64,000 bases of DNA, from the NCBI GenBank assembly GCA_950106755.1, contig OX467083.1, positions 24,299,029 to 24,363,028 of the forward strand. Reading direction: 5' to 3'. The notes beneath the pieces were generated by a model. That model was not told the origin of the DNA. It saw only the letters and a list, made by a program, of their open reading frames with translations, and made no database searches. Positions within the stretch are counted from its first letter, which is position 1. Each line of letters starts with the position of its first letter. The stretch is from Climacium dendroides (taxonomy: Eukaryota > Streptophyta > Bryopsida > Hypnales > Climaciaceae). Shown piece after piece: positions 21,854-32,291 of this stretch. Both the position numbers and the translations under genes were made by a program.

Positions 21854-21858
21854 CAAGG
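21854..21858. repeat. 5-bp target-site duplication, left (LTR element)
   Basis: CAAGG, identical to 33110-33114. Confidence 0.9.
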
Positions 21859-22485
21859 TGTAGTATGTAAAAGTGGTAGAATTTGTCCAATTGGTAGAAT
21901 GATGGTTAAATATAGAATAATTATCAATAGAAAAGTGAATATAGTGTAAATATGTTCCTAATGTCAATTAGTTTTTGATTGGTGAATTTTGTAAGGATAT
22001 AAACTAATTGGTAGATTAGAAAAGACAAAGTTGAAACGTTGCAACCAATTGTGAAAGATACAAGAGTAGGATCAAATGCCAATTGAATTAGTTTTCATGT
22101 GAGAGAGGCTGGAGCTCCTTCCTATGAGAGGAAGTAAATTATTAGTTTGTTTAATGATTGGAGAATTAAGATAATGTGGTGATATTGTTGAAATAATGAA
22201 ATGTGTTTTGGAAACTATGATGTGATTGTGACATTAGAAAATAAAGAGATTGATTTGAAAAGACTTGGTGACTTTGAGTAATTGGAAACTTATAAAAGAA
22301 TGTTGTTGTAGAAATTGTAGCATATTACTTGAGATAAAAAGGATTCTATATATTTAATCAATCAATTAAATTATTATAAGGCAATAAGTAAAATCCTAAT
22401 TATACAACCTAGCAATGGCCTCCCTAGCGTTCGAACTTGACCTCTTTGGATATTTCTCCAATAGGCGAAAAATACTACACCTACA
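21859..22485 (+). repeat. 5' LTR (627 bp)
   Basis: It begins TGTAGTATG and ends CCTACA, with 5-bp inverted termini TGTAG/CTACA. It appears identical to 32483-33109. A candidate TATA box TATAAAAG lies at 22291-22298. Confidence 0.94.
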
Positions 22486-22489
22486 TTTT

Positions 22490-22507
22490 TGGCGCCGCTG
22501 CCGGGGA
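22490..22507 (+). promoter_or_regulatory. Primer binding site (tRNA-Asp type)
   Basis: TGGCGCCGCTGCCGGGGA lies 4 bases after the 5' LTR. It matches the complement of the 3' end of plant tRNA-Asp (from family knowledge) at 17 of 18 positions. It primes minus-strand DNA synthesis. Confidence 0.88.
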
Positions 22508-22795
22508 TTGATCCTTGGTTAGTGGTTTTCAAAAGTATATTTGAGTTTTTGAAAAGTCTTTTTCATTTTTGAGAAAGTTGACATTAAGGAAACAGGTAAA
22601 CACATGGAATTGTGAAAACGTGTATAAAAAGGTTCACATTCATGTAATTGCCATAAAGTTCTTTAAAAGTCAATTTCTCGAGAGTTAAAAAGATTTTGGA
22701 ATCTTTTTAGTGAAAACATTAGTAACTCATGATAGAGAGTAAAATTTATATTATTTGTCATAAACTAACGATCATATCTAAATATATGATTTGTT

Positions 22796-23245
22796 ATGGA
22801 ACCTTGTACTAGAAAACCTACTAAAATTATAGAAGATTTGTTGAGAGATATCTTTACGATAGACACGCGTTACCATCCACAAAATCAAATACCTGAAAGT
22901 CCAGAAACTAGTAGTTTACCAAATCGATCTTGTAATTCTAAATATTCTCAAAACAATAAGTCTAGTTTCCACATTAGAAACGATCCAAAAATTAGTTGCC
23001 GGTTTTGTGGAAGGAGGGGTCATATTGAAAGAAGGTGCTGGAAGAAGCAATCGTTAGAAAGTAGACCAAGACGCTCTTTTGAACCTAGTCCTAGAAACTC
23101 AGACATCGAATTTTTGAGACTAGTTTCAGAAGTTAGTCAATCAGTAGTTAGGAACAATACGATAGAAGATTTGTTTAGAATAAGAGCAGTTATAGATACC
23201 TTAATTCAAATTTATCCTAGACAAAGTCAAACTTATCGCCAATGA
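22796..23245 (+). CDS. Retrotransposon accessory ORF a (149 aa, one zinc knuckle)
   Basis: Starts at ATG 22796 and is intact. It contains one CCHC zinc knuckle, CRFCGRRGHIERRC, at about residues 68-81, set in a basic, Ser/Arg-rich context. The rest has no recognised domain. The next ORF starts 12 bases after its stop. Tat/Ogre-type elements often have an ORF before gag; this one could bind nucleic acid. Function is unknown. Confidence 0.6.
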   Translation: MEPCTRKPTKIIEDLLRDIFTIDTRYHPQNQIPESPETSSLPNRSCNSKYSQNNKSSFHIRNDPKISCRFCGRRGHIERRCWKKQSLESRPRRSFEPSPRNSDIEFLRLVSEVSQSVVRNNTIEDLFRIRAVIDTLIQIYPRQSQTYRQ

Positions 23246-23257
23246 GACAACGTCAAA

Positions 23258-23746
23258 ATGTCGTTGCCTTGGGAAAATTCCGAAGCAATAGAAAATTACT
23301 ATTTGGGACCATGTCTTTTTATGGCATTGTACCGTTTATATAAAAATGCATATTTTGGAAAGGGTTATAAATTTCTAAAAGAAGACGTATATACCTTTGA
23401 GTTGAAGAGTAGAATTGAAAAGTTACCATTAGATATAAAACGTATTATCTTTAGTAAGATTTGGAGAGAAGGAAGACCTTATAGAAATTTCTATGCGAAA
23501 GGTGAAGATTTGCTCATTCACCCATCGTTGAACTATTTATTAGGACAATTTGGGAAATTGAGAGTTTGCCCTTGCGTAGAAATCCCTAGTGGATATGCTG
23601 GTTGGCATGGTACTAGATTAGACATAAAATTATATGTTTTCAATTATGGACCAGTAAATCCAAGATTAACACCTTTGATACCTGATTTCGTAAGTAGGGA
23701 AGAAAAACATCCCATGAGTATTTCTTTTGGATTGTTATGCCTTTGA
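23258..23746 (+). CDS. Retrotransposon accessory ORF b (162 aa)
   Basis: An intact ORF from ATG 23258, directly after ORF a and 85 bases before gag. It is rich in aromatic residues and has no recognised domain, signal peptide or clear membrane segment. Codon use and AT content match the flanking retrotransposon ORFs. It resembles in position the extra 5' ORF of Ogre/Tat elements. Translation from a downstream position would need a subgenomic RNA, splicing or reinitiation. Confidence 0.55.
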   Translation: MSLPWENSEAIENYYLGPCLFMALYRLYKNAYFGKGYKFLKEDVYTFELKSRIEKLPLDIKRIIFSKIWREGRPYRNFYAKGEDLLIHPSLNYLLGQFGKLRVCPCVEIPSGYAGWHGTRLDIKLYVFNYGPVNPRLTPLIPDFVSREEKHPMSISFGLLCL

Positions 23747-23831
23747 AATCGACCTCACATTAAAAATTTAAAATATATTTGAATATATCTTTTAGAATAC
23801 AAATGTTCAAATTCTTTAATGAATACATTAA

Positions 23832-25823
23832 ATGTTTCAAAATATTAGTGAGCATGAGTTGAAAAAGGCATTGCAAAAGAACCAAAGAAAAGAAAGGGCT
23901 AATAAACGGTCTAATCATAGAATTATATCCTCTTATGCCAACCCTGTATTTAGTCCAACACCAGCAAGACCACCTTCTCCCCAAGATTCTAAATTGAACA
24001 ATTTAGACATAGAACAAACTTTAAGTTCGCCTTTAGGAATTTATGCAAGAAGACAAGTAGATAACAATTTAGGTGAAGGATCAGCTGAGATTATAAACCC
24101 CATTGTAGCAAACATTGTTGATAACCTTTTAGACCAAGAAGTTAGGAATTTTCAAGAAATTCCTTATTCAACATTTGAACGAGGACAGACTTCAAATTCT
24201 CCTACGTTACACTCGACCCCTATCGAATATTTGTTTTCAAGACCTAAAAATCTTACTTTAGACCCTCAATTCACTAGTCCAGTGGCAGAATATTTACAAG
24301 AATCTGGAGGTGAAGAGAGTCCCAGTGTACGAGAACGCTTGAAAAAGCTCTTGTACCATGTGAACGAAAACTCTGATCCTATCACTTCTGAGTCAGAACA
24401 TTCTGATACACCTTCTCATTTTGAAATTTCTTCGGGTCAATTTTTACCACCATTTGAGGAAGAAAATAGTAATCAAAGTGGTTTAAGTACATCAGAAGGG
24501 TGTTCTAATTCATCCTCATTAAATTTGACTTCATCCACTGATAATTCTAGTGATAGTTCACCATCTAGTGAGAACCTTTCTGACATAAACATGGCACAAC
24601 CAAGACCTTTGAGTTTGGTTCCCTTGCCACAATACTCGGGCCATCTAGGATCTGATCCTGATTATCATGTCAATAGATTTTTGATGACATGTCAAGCAAA
24701 CCTCATACCTAAGGCCAATTATTTGATAACCTTTCCTGCCACCTTAACGGGTGCTGCTCAGGAATGGCATCAAACTCATGGACCCTATGCGACATGGGAA
24801 GCATTGCGAGATGCCTTCTTGACCAGATTCCGTCCATTAGCCTTTATAGAAAATATTCAAGACCGTTTACGGAATTTGAGAATGGGACCTAGGGAAACAG
24901 TAGATTCCTATTATGGAAGAATGGAATATCTACTGAGACGTTGGCGTAATCATGGTATGCCAGATGCTTACCTTACTAGCTTGTTTATAGGAGGATTACA
25001 CCCTATTGAGTTCAAAATAGCCATGAGAGAAAAGAACCCTGCAAATTTAGCAGAAGCCTTGCAAAATGCTAAAAGATATGAAGAAGCTAGGATTGGTGAA
25101 GCAAATTTGTCTTTGGCAGATCTTACACCTTATTCTACAACATCTCTAGAACCTTCTTATGTTCAAAATCCTATGTATCCAGTAGTTCAAGAACCAAATT
25201 ATATAAAACCAGAAATACATATACCAAAACAAAAATTAGAGTCCAAAACTGGATTAGAAAATCAATTGAATAAATTGATTGAAGGAATGGCTGACTTAAG
25301 AGTCCAAGTGACCAATGCGCCAAATAAGAGAAATAAGCCTACCAATGTGAGAACCAATGTTTGGTGTTCTAATTGTAAAGGGCATGGGCATTTGTCTTCA
25401 GAATGTTCATCACCTTTTATAGAAAATATGGTACGAAGCCCTATTTGTGGTTTTTGTGGTGGTAAACATTTTACAGACAAATGTTGGAATTTAAAAGTTG
25501 TTAGACAGGATATGGCAGCAGTTAAGCAAGTCATGCAAGTTGAAAACAATAGGCCATGGGTTAATAAGTCTAACTTTAGCAAACGACCATTCACTAGACC
25601 AAATGAAGAACCTCCATATAATCCTAATCCTAACAATCGACAAAATTGGAGTAACAATAATAATTACAATAACAACCAACTTTCACCTCCATCTAGCTCA
25701 TCTAGACCAGAAGGGTCGGTTATCTGTTATAGATGTGGTGAACCAGGCCACTATTCTCGAGACTGTCCTAATCCTAAAAAACAAGTTGGTTATGTTCCTT
25801 GGTGTGGGCATTGTAGACAATGA
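23832..25823 (+). CDS. gag: gag polyprotein of the Ty3/gypsy element
   Basis: An intact 663-codon frame from ATG 23832. Residues about 1-250 are Ser/Asn/Glu-rich. A retrotransposon gag (capsid) domain follows, with FPATLTGAAQEWHQTHG and ETVDSYYGRMEYLLRRW, at about residues 270-430. Several CCHC-type knuckles lie at the C-terminus: CSNCKGHGHLSSEC, a degenerate CGFCGGKHFTDKC, and CYRCGEPGHYSRDC. The frame ends with TGA at 25821-25823 in the middle of a further knuckle (CGHCRQ, stop, GHVAEKC) and continues in the same frame into pol. It forms the virus-like particle and packages RNA. Confidence 0.9.
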   Translation: MFQNISEHELKKALQKNQRKERANKRSNHRIISSYANPVFSPTPARPPSPQDSKLNNLDIEQTLSSPLGIYARRQVDNNLGEGSAEIINPIVANIVDNLLDQEVRNFQEIPYSTFERGQTSNSPTLHSTPIEYLFSRPKNLTLDPQFTSPVAEYLQESGGEESPSVRERLKKLLYHVNENSDPITSESEHSDTPSHFEISSGQFLPPFEEENSNQSGLSTSEGCSNSSSLNLTSSTDNSSDSSPSSENLSDINMAQPRPLSLVPLPQYSGHLGSDPDYHVNRFLMTCQANLIPKANYLITFPATLTGAAQEWHQTHGPYATWEALRDAFLTRFRPLAFIENIQDRLRNLRMGPRETVDSYYGRMEYLLRRWRNHGMPDAYLTSLFIGGLHPIEFKIAMREKNPANLAEALQNAKRYEEARIGEANLSLADLTPYSTTSLEPSYVQNPMYPVVQEPNYIKPEIHIPKQKLESKTGLENQLNKLIEGMADLRVQVTNAPNKRNKPTNVRTNVWCSNCKGHGHLSSECSSPFIENMVRSPICGFCGGKHFTDKCWNLKVVRQDMAAVKQVMQVENNRPWVNKSNFSKRPFTRPNEEPPYNPNPNNRQNWSNNNNYNNNQLSPPSSSSRPEGSVICYRCGEPGHYSRDCPNPKKQVGYVPWCGHCRQ

Positions 25824-28800
25824 GGTCATGTTGCAGAAAAGTGTAATGCCCCACCTAGGAACTTTCCTCCCTCTGAAAGAGATTATCCCAAGAAAAACCA
25901 AGTCCAATTTAAGGATCAAGATAACTCTAGATCCTCAAATCATGTTTCCCACATTCTACATAGGAATGAACCATTGCCTGAAAAGGTTTATGTAACTACT
26001 AGGGGAATGAAAACAAAACAAGATATTAGAAATAATGAATCCCAAGACTATTCAGGAAAGGAAATAGTTCGACCATATTGGTCAAAAGAAGAAATATCTT
26101 CTGAACCAGATGAAGACAAAGAGATTGCTAATCACATACCAGAATCTGAACAGATAACATTTCCAGAAAAAGAAATTACTTTAAAAGAAAGACAAGAAAG
26201 AGCCCTTAAGACAACTCTTAACCAAGAAAACCAAAACGAACCTCAAAAAATAATTCTACCACCAAAGGTATTACCTACAATCTCTTCAACTTTACCTAGT
26301 TTCTACCAACCTCCTTTTAAACGAAATAAGCCCAGAAGTCATGAAACTAACTTCATCAAACGAAAAGCAATAAGTACAATGAAATTAGAAATGGGTATGC
26401 AACCCTACAATGTGTTAGACAACTTAGACAGAATACAACCCCTCATTTCTATGAAACAACTCTTGGCGATTTCACCCAAATGTAGGAGTGACCTTAGTAC
26501 TTCCCTAATAAGAAAAAGGGTTAAGTCAAACCAAATCCATGAGATCTCGGTAGATCCCGGGGCCCCAATGGTCGAAGTAATGATTGATGGATCATTAATC
26601 CATGGTGTCCAAATCGATAGTGGATCTAGTGTTAATCTCATGAACTTCGAAACCATGGAAGAGCTAGGATTAACTACCATGACACCAACACCTATCATCC
26701 TAAGAATGGCAGACCAAAGCAGAGTCAAACCTCTTGGAATGTTGAATCAAATCACCACCACTATAGGAGGAATTGATTATAAGATAGACTACATAGTTTT
26801 CAAATTGTTAAACTCTATATCTTCTTATCCTATCCTATTAGGTAGACCTTGGCTGTTTTCAGCCAAAGCAAAAGATGATTGGGGTAAGGGAACCTTGACT
26901 ATAGGAAAAGGCAAAAACCAAATTGTCTTTCCCCTTTATCCAACTCCTTATCATGGAGAAACCCAACAAGAGGATTCTAATCAAACTTCTGCACTTTCTT
27001 CTGATATGGAGGAAGAGAGTGATGATGAACAACCAACACAAAAAGTAAATAAAGAATTGCCTTATAAATGTGTTGGGTTGGGAGAATATTTTACTCCCAT
27101 GAATAATATCGATGACTCGGATGATGCCATCCTGGCATGGGAAAATTCTGAGGTCTTAAATGTTAGTGTTGAAGAAAGTTCAGAGCTTGAACCTAAACAA
27201 CCGTCAGATACTGAAGAAATAGAGAATTTATTTGCTCATAAAGACCCAACACCTTTGCAAAAGGAATCTTTGAAAACTCCTTTACAACAAATGAATTTAG
27301 GGACAAAGGAAGATCCTAAGCCTATTAGGGTCTATTCTAAAATGACGAAGGTAAAGTTTAAGTATTGGCATAACTTTTTCAAAAGACATAGAAAGGCTTT
27401 TGCTTGGAGTTATGCCGATCTTAAAGGAGTTCCTCCTGAAATATGTCAACACAATATTGTGTTAGAAGAAAACGCAAAACCTGTTAGACAAAGACAATAC
27501 CGAATGAATCCAAAGTATTCATTAATAGTAAAAGAGGAAATTGATAAGCTGTTAGAATGCGGATTCATATTTCCCGTACCTTACAGTGAATGGGTTTCAC
27601 CTATTGTAATAGTACCCAAAAAGAATGGCAAGTTGAGAATTTGCCAAGACTACCGTAAGTTAAATAGTATCACTAAGAAAGATCACTTCCCTTTACCATT
27701 TACCGATACCCTTTTAGATGGTGTCGTAGGACACGAATGCTATTCTTTTCTAGATGGATTTTTTGGTTATAACCAAATCCAAATTGCAGAAATGTATAGG
27801 CTATTAACAGCCTTTACTACTGATTGGGGAATATTTGCCCATACAGTAATGCCTTTTGGATTATGTAATGCCTCAGCTACTTTTCAAAGACTAATGACAA
27901 TGGCCTTTCAAGAGTATCTCAGAAAATTCATTGAAATATTTCTAGACGACTTTTGTGTATTTAGCACAAAAGCCAATCATGCGGGATGCTTAGAAAAGTG
28001 TTTTGAACAATGTGAGAAGTTTGGCATTTCGATCAACGCAGCCAAATCCCAATTTGCCGTGCCTTATGGCAAAATTGTGGGACACATTGTTTCTAACCAG
28101 GGCATTGCTACAGATCCGGATAAGGTAGCAATTATTAGTGAACTACTCCAACCTAACACCATAACGGAAGTTAGAGCCTTTTGGGGACATGTTGGATACT
28201 ATAGAAGATATATCCACAAGTATGCCAACATTGCCTTACCTTTGACTGCATTAACTAAAAAGACTGATAGTACACATGTATGGACCAAGGCTTGTACAGA
28301 AGCTTTTAACACCCTAAAACAAAAACTTATAATAGCTCCTGTCCTAATTCCACCAGATTGGAATAAAGACTTTGAAGTTTATGTCGACGCTTCCAATGTT
28401 GCAATTGGAAGTGTGTTAAGTCAAAAGAATGAAAAAGGTCATGACAAACCTATTTATTTTGCAAGCCGCCAATTGGCCGCTGCAGAAAAGAATTATACTG
28501 TAACAGAACGAGAAGCGTTAGGGATGATATTCTCAGTCCAAAAGTTCCGACACTATTTGCTGGGATACAAATTTGTTTTCCACGTAGATCATGATGCCTT
28601 GAAATATATGATAAACAAACCCCAACTTAGTGGACGGATCGCTAGATGGGTGTTATTACTCCAGGAGTTCAATTTTACGATCCAAGTAAGACCTGGAAAA
28701 AGTCATATGAATGCAGACCATCTATCTCGAATTAACCCAGAAGTTGGACTAGAACCCATTGACGACAGTTTCCCAGATGCCAACTTATTCCAAGTAGATG

Positions 28801-30062
28801 TCATTCCAACAGAATATGCAGATATTATCTATTACCTTTCCACTGGACAAATTCCTGCGGAATATACAAAAAAACAAAAGCGACGACTAGTTTATAGAGC
28901 AATACCTTATACACTAATAGAAAATGTTCTCTACAAAAAGGGTAGAGATGAATTATTAAGACATTGTATTAATCCAAGTGAAGTACCTTCAATCCTAGAA
29001 GGATGCCACAGCGATGTCTGTGGAGGGCACTTTGCTGGGTTAATCACTGCCCAAAAGGCGCTACAATCTGGCTATTGGTGGCCAACTATGTTTGCAGACG
29101 CTGCTCAATATGCAAAGAAGTGTGACCCTTGCCAAAGAACAGGCAAACCTACACCTTCTACTGCTATGCCCCTAACTCCTATCCTTGTCCAAATACCTTT
29201 TGAGAAATGGGGTATTGACTTTGTTGGCCCAATTAAACCCCCAAGTCGAAACGGTAGGAAACAATATATTCTAGTCGCCACAGACTATGTCACTAAATGG
29301 GCAGAAGCTTCTGCCACTAAAACAGACGATGCCAAAACCGTTGCCAAATTCCTATATGAAAACATCATTACACGATTTGGCTGTCCAAAAGAGCTAGTGA
29401 GTGATAGAGGTACTCACTTTCTGAATGACACCATTGCTCAACTAACTGAAAAATATATGATTAAACACAGAAAAACCAGTCCTTATCACCCAAGAGCAAA
29501 TGGTCAGACAGAAAAGACTAACGGAATACTTTGCAAAATCATTAACAAAACAGTCCAAGGCTCTAATACAGATTGGGACGCACGAGTCCTAGATGCCTTA
29601 TGGGCTTATAGGTGTGCGTATAAGGTAACTACCAAATGTACACCTTTCCAACTAGTTTATGGCCAAGAGGCCATTTTGCCAATTGAATTAGAAATTCAAT
29701 CCTTACGGATTGCAATTGAGCATAAATTAGGAGAAGAAGACTCCCTAAAAGAACGTTATTCAATGTTGGAGAAATTGGATGAGACTAGGCGACAGGCCTA
29801 CTTAAACATGCTAGTAATTCAGAACCGTAGGAAAAGTTATTACGATAGCAAACTCAAACCCAAAGAATTACATCCTAATGACTTAGTCCTTTTATTTGAC
29901 AGTAGATTCCCAAAATTTCCAGGCAAATTCAAGATGCGCTGGTTTGGACCATACAAAATCTTGAATGTATACCCCAATGGATCTGTAGAATTGCAAGATT
30001 TTGCAGGGGTAATACATTCTACACGATACAATGGCTATCGCCTAAAACCTTACATAACTTGA
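25824..30062 (+). CDS. pol: pol polyprotein (protease, RT, RNase H, integrase)
   Basis: Same frame as gag, open from 25824 to 30062. The first usable ATG-type start in my reading is not essential if the TGA is read through. Positions counted from 25974: aspartic protease IDSGSS at about 213; reverse transcriptase with SFLDGFFGYNQI and FLDD at about 656; RNase H starting YVDASNVAIGSVLSQ at about 803; integrase HHCC finger (H, H, CDPCQ) at about 1010-1055; and catalytic DDE at GIDFVGP, SDRGTHF and NGQTEK, with 35 residues between the last Asp and Glu. The C-terminus ends RYNGYRLKPY, as in Athila/Tat, with no chromodomain. No internal stop or frameshift is seen, so this copy may be competent. 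Confidence 0.93.
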   Translation, partial: GHVAEKCNAPPRNFPPSERDYPKKNQVQFKDQDNSRSSNHVSHILHRNEPLPEKVYVTTRGMKTKQDIRNNESQDYSGKEIVRPYWSKEEISSEPDEDKEIANHIPESEQITFPEKEITLKERQERALKTTLNQENQNEPQKIILPPKVLPTISSTLPSFYQPPFKRNKPRSHETNFIKRKAISTMKLEMGMQPYNVLDNLDRIQPLISMKQLLAISPKCRSDLSTSLIRKRVKSNQIHEISVDPGAPMVEVMIDGSLIHGVQIDSGSSVNLMNFETMEELGLTTMTPTPIILRMADQSRVKPLGMLNQITTTIGGIDYKIDYIVFKLLNSISSYPILLGRPWLFSAKAKDDWGKGTLTIGKGKNQIVFPLYPTPYHGETQQEDSNQTSALSSDMEEESDDEQPTQKVNKELPYKCVGLGEYFTPMNNIDDSDDAILAWENSEVLNVSVEESSELEPKQPSDTEEIENLFAHKDPTPLQKESLKTPLQQMNLGTKEDPKPIRVYSKMTKVKFKYWHNFFKRHRKAFAWSYADLKGVPPEICQHNIVLEENAKPVRQRQYRMNPKYSLIVKEEIDKLLECGFIFPVPYSEWVSPIVIVPKKNGKLRICQDYRKLNSITKKDHFPLPFTDTLLDGVVGHECYSFLDGFFGYNQIQIAEMYRLLTAFTTDWGIFAHTVMPFGLCNASATFQRLMTMAFQEYLRKFIEIFLDDFCVFSTKANHAGCLEKCFEQCEKFGISINAAKSQFAVPYGKIVGHIVSNQGIATDPDKVAIISELLQPNTITEVRAFWGHVGYYRRYIHKYANIALPLTALTKKTDSTHVWTKACTEAFNTLKQKLIIAPVLIPPDWNKDFEVYVDASNVAIGSVLSQKNEKGHDKPIYFASRQLAAAEKNYTVTEREALGMIFSVQKFRHYLLGYKFVFHVDHDALKYMINKPQLSGRIARWVLLLQEFNFTIQVRPGKSHMNADHLSRINPEVGLEPIDDSFPDANLFQVDVIPTEYADIIYYLSTGQIPAEYTKKQKRRLVYRAIPYTLIENVLYKKGRDELLRHCINPSEVPSILEGCHSDVCGGHFAGLITAQKALQSGYWWPTMFADAAQYAKKCDPCQRTGKPTPSTAMPLTPILVQIPFEKWGIDFVGPIKPPSRNGRKQYILVATDYVTKWAEASATKTDDAKTVAKFLYENIITRFGCPKELVSDRGTHFLNDTIAQLTEKYMIKHRKTSPYHPRANGQTEKTNGILCKIINKTVQGSNTDWDARVLDALWAYRCAYKVTTKCTPFQLVYGQEAILPIELEIQSLRIAIEHKLGEEDSLKERYSMLEKLDETRRQAYLNMLVIQNRRKSYYDSKLKPKELHPNDLVLLFDSRFPKFPGKFKMRWFGPYKILNVYPNGSVELQDFAGVIHSTRYNGYRLKPYIT

Positions 30063-30398
30063 GGACAAGTTATGATTTAAGTAGAGGGCAGGCTAAAAAT
30101 ATGTATAAATTTAAAAAATTTAAAAAAAAAATATATATATATATATAAATAATTAAAAATAATAATAATACTAATAAAAACAACATATCAGCACATTTGT
30201 AATAGATTTCAGAACTGCCTAAGTAATTGTTATACTGAATAAAAGATATAGAAGAGAAATTTTTCAAAATAAAAACGATTATAGATAATGGAAAAATTGA
30301 AAACAAACTCTTGAAAACAAAAAAATAATAATAAATAAATAAATTTAAAATTTAAATAAATAAAAAAAAAAAAAAAAAAACTCAAAATTTTAATTTTT
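30063..30398. other. A-rich spacer between pol and the 3' ORF
   Basis: Contains A runs, a TA run near 30130 and about 19 A residues near 30363-30380. No gene is seen. It could hold a subgenomic promoter or splice acceptor for the last ORF, but none is distinct. Confidence 0.5.
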
Positions 30399-32291
30399 AT
30401 GATGAACAAAAGTTATGTAAGAACATTTGATCCAAATCTTGAGAATTTTTGTCCAAAGACATCGAGAGAAAATTATTTGCATGGAAATTGTTTGCAATTT
30501 ATGTTTGTTGTTGAAGAATGTTATGATCAAATTTTAATAAGAGATGAAGTTATCAATGATTTAAAATTGAATTTGCAAGAAAAACATGAAAATTTTCAAA
30601 TTTGGGAAAATAGAATGCTAGAAGAAAGAAATTTCAAAAATATTGAAAAAAAAGAGTTTGCATCAAAATTTCAAAGAGAAAAAGAGTTATTTCAGAAGGT
30701 ATGTTCTACACATGAAATTAAAATTGAACAATTGAAAACTGAACTTTTGAAAGTGACTCAACAAAATGAAGAACTAAGTAGTCAATTGGAAGAAATGAGA
30801 AATATCAACCTTGATGATATTTACAAGAAACAAAATCATCAACTAAAAATTGAAGTTATGAAAAAAAATATTGGAAAACTTCAAAGTTGTTGTGATGCAA
30901 TAACAATAGAACATAATAAGGCCAAGGAGAATATTGCTACAATTAGTCATAATACACAACAAAATGAAAAGAATTATCAATTGTGTATTGAATCTCTAAA
31001 AAATGAATTATGCACAAAGGCAATTGATTTGAGTAATTCTTTGGAAGAAAGAGATAATTTGTTGGAGGAGATTTCAAATAAAAATCAGATTATTTATAAA
31101 TTAAATAGTGAATTGCAACATGAGCATGAAAATTTTCAACGATTAGAAGAAAGAAATCTTATATTTATGATAGCAAAAGAAGCAAAATTCAAACAATTAT
31201 ATGAAGCTATGATTCATGAAAATTTGGAATATAAAGATACAAATGGAAAATGGAAAACTAAGATTGCTAAATTAATTGAACAAAATAATGATGTAATTTT
31301 ACAGTTAAATAAAGAAAGATCGAGATTCAAAATTACGGAAGCTGAGGCTATTGCAAACAAAGCTTTGTTAAAAGGAGTTCAAGAAGATTTACAATTAAAA
31401 AATTTTAAGTATAAAAAAATATTATATTTAGCTAGACAAAGAAATAAAGATTTGATGTTGGAAATTTTTTACTTGCAAGCACAATATGACAAGATGTTTA
31501 ATAAAATATACGTTTTTGAGGATGAATTTATAATCCTATCATGTGTGGTAATTGCTCTTTGGCATTTTCATAGAATTTTTAAAACAAAATGTGATGAACT
31601 TGTTAATAAAGTTTTATGCAATATGAATGAGAAGATAATTTGTTTAGTAATTAAACATGAGATTATAAGTTTGATCAAAAGTGATACAATGGTAAATTGT
31701 CAACAAGACCAAATAGTTTCAAGTGAAATTGAAATGCTTTTTGACTTAAACCTTTCCTTATCAAAGCATATTGAAAACCAAGTAAATTTGACAATTAATG
31801 TTTTTCCAAGAATAAATTGTTTGCAAGAAGGTGATGTCCTTTGGAAATCAAAATTAAAGTCATTATTTTGTGTTCAAGCTAATAGAGGTTGCTTAATGAA
31901 GGATTGTAAAGTCAAATCCAACAAATTGTTGGCTTTAAATACTTGGAGGCATAATTATCTACCAATATTTAATTTGAAGATTAGAATTATGAACTTGATT
32001 GAAGTAAATAAGCAACTATCAAAGTTGTTGAAAAGAAATGTTTTACAATGGACAATGGATTTTAGCATGTGGGAGGAGAAGAATTATACAAAACAAAAAT
32101 TAAAATTGAACAACAAAATATTAATTCTCATTTTTAAAAAGTTTCATTTAGATTTGGAATATGTGAAGCAAATTATATGTTACATGACCTTTGCTATCAA
32201 TATTTATAAACTTCTTATAGAAAATTCGCTTCAAATTAAAATTCTACAAGTTATAAGTAATTTCAAAATATGGGATCCTGGCATATTCTAA
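30399..32291 (+). CDS. Retrotransposon 3' ORF, 630-aa coiled-coil protein
   Basis: An intact ORF from ATG 30399, in the place where Athila-type elements carry an envelope-like gene. It is dominated by Glu, Lys, Asn and Leu heptads, predicting long coiled coils over residues about 40-330. A short hydrophobic stretch (FIILSCVVIALWHF) at about residue 376 could be a single membrane segment or a buried helix. There is no signal peptide or recognised fusion motif, so an envelope role is unsupported. It is very AT-rich, like accessory ORFs a and b. Conservation of a 1.9-kb open frame implies recent selection or very recent insertion. Confidence 0.6.
   Translation: MMNKSYVRTFDPNLENFCPKTSRENYLHGNCLQFMFVVEECYDQILIRDEVINDLKLNLQEKHENFQIWENRMLEERNFKNIEKKEFASKFQREKELFQKVCSTHEIKIEQLKTELLKVTQQNEELSSQLEEMRNINLDDIYKKQNHQLKIEVMKKNIGKLQSCCDAITIEHNKAKENIATISHNTQQNEKNYQLCIESLKNELCTKAIDLSNSLEERDNLLEEISNKNQIIYKLNSELQHEHENFQRLEERNLIFMIAKEAKFKQLYEAMIHENLEYKDTNGKWKTKIAKLIEQNNDVILQLNKERSRFKITEAEAIANKALLKGVQEDLQLKNFKYKKILYLARQRNKDLMLEIFYLQAQYDKMFNKIYVFEDEFIILSCVVIALWHFHRIFKTKCDELVNKVLCNMNEKIICLVIKHEIISLIKSDTMVNCQQDQIVSSEIEMLFDLNLSLSKHIENQVNLTINVFPRINCLQEGDVLWKSKLKSLFCVQANRGCLMKDCKVKSNKLLALNTWRHNYLPIFNLKIRIMNLIEVNKQLSKLLKRNVLQWTMDFSMWEEKNYTKQKLKLNNKILILIFKKFHLDLEYVKQIICYMTFAINIYKLLIENSLQIKILQVISNFKIWDPGIF

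Noticed and set aside
30399..32291. Envelope protein of the LTR element
   Set aside because: Position fits, but no signal peptide, fusion peptide or clear transmembrane anchor; described as a coiled-coil ORF only.
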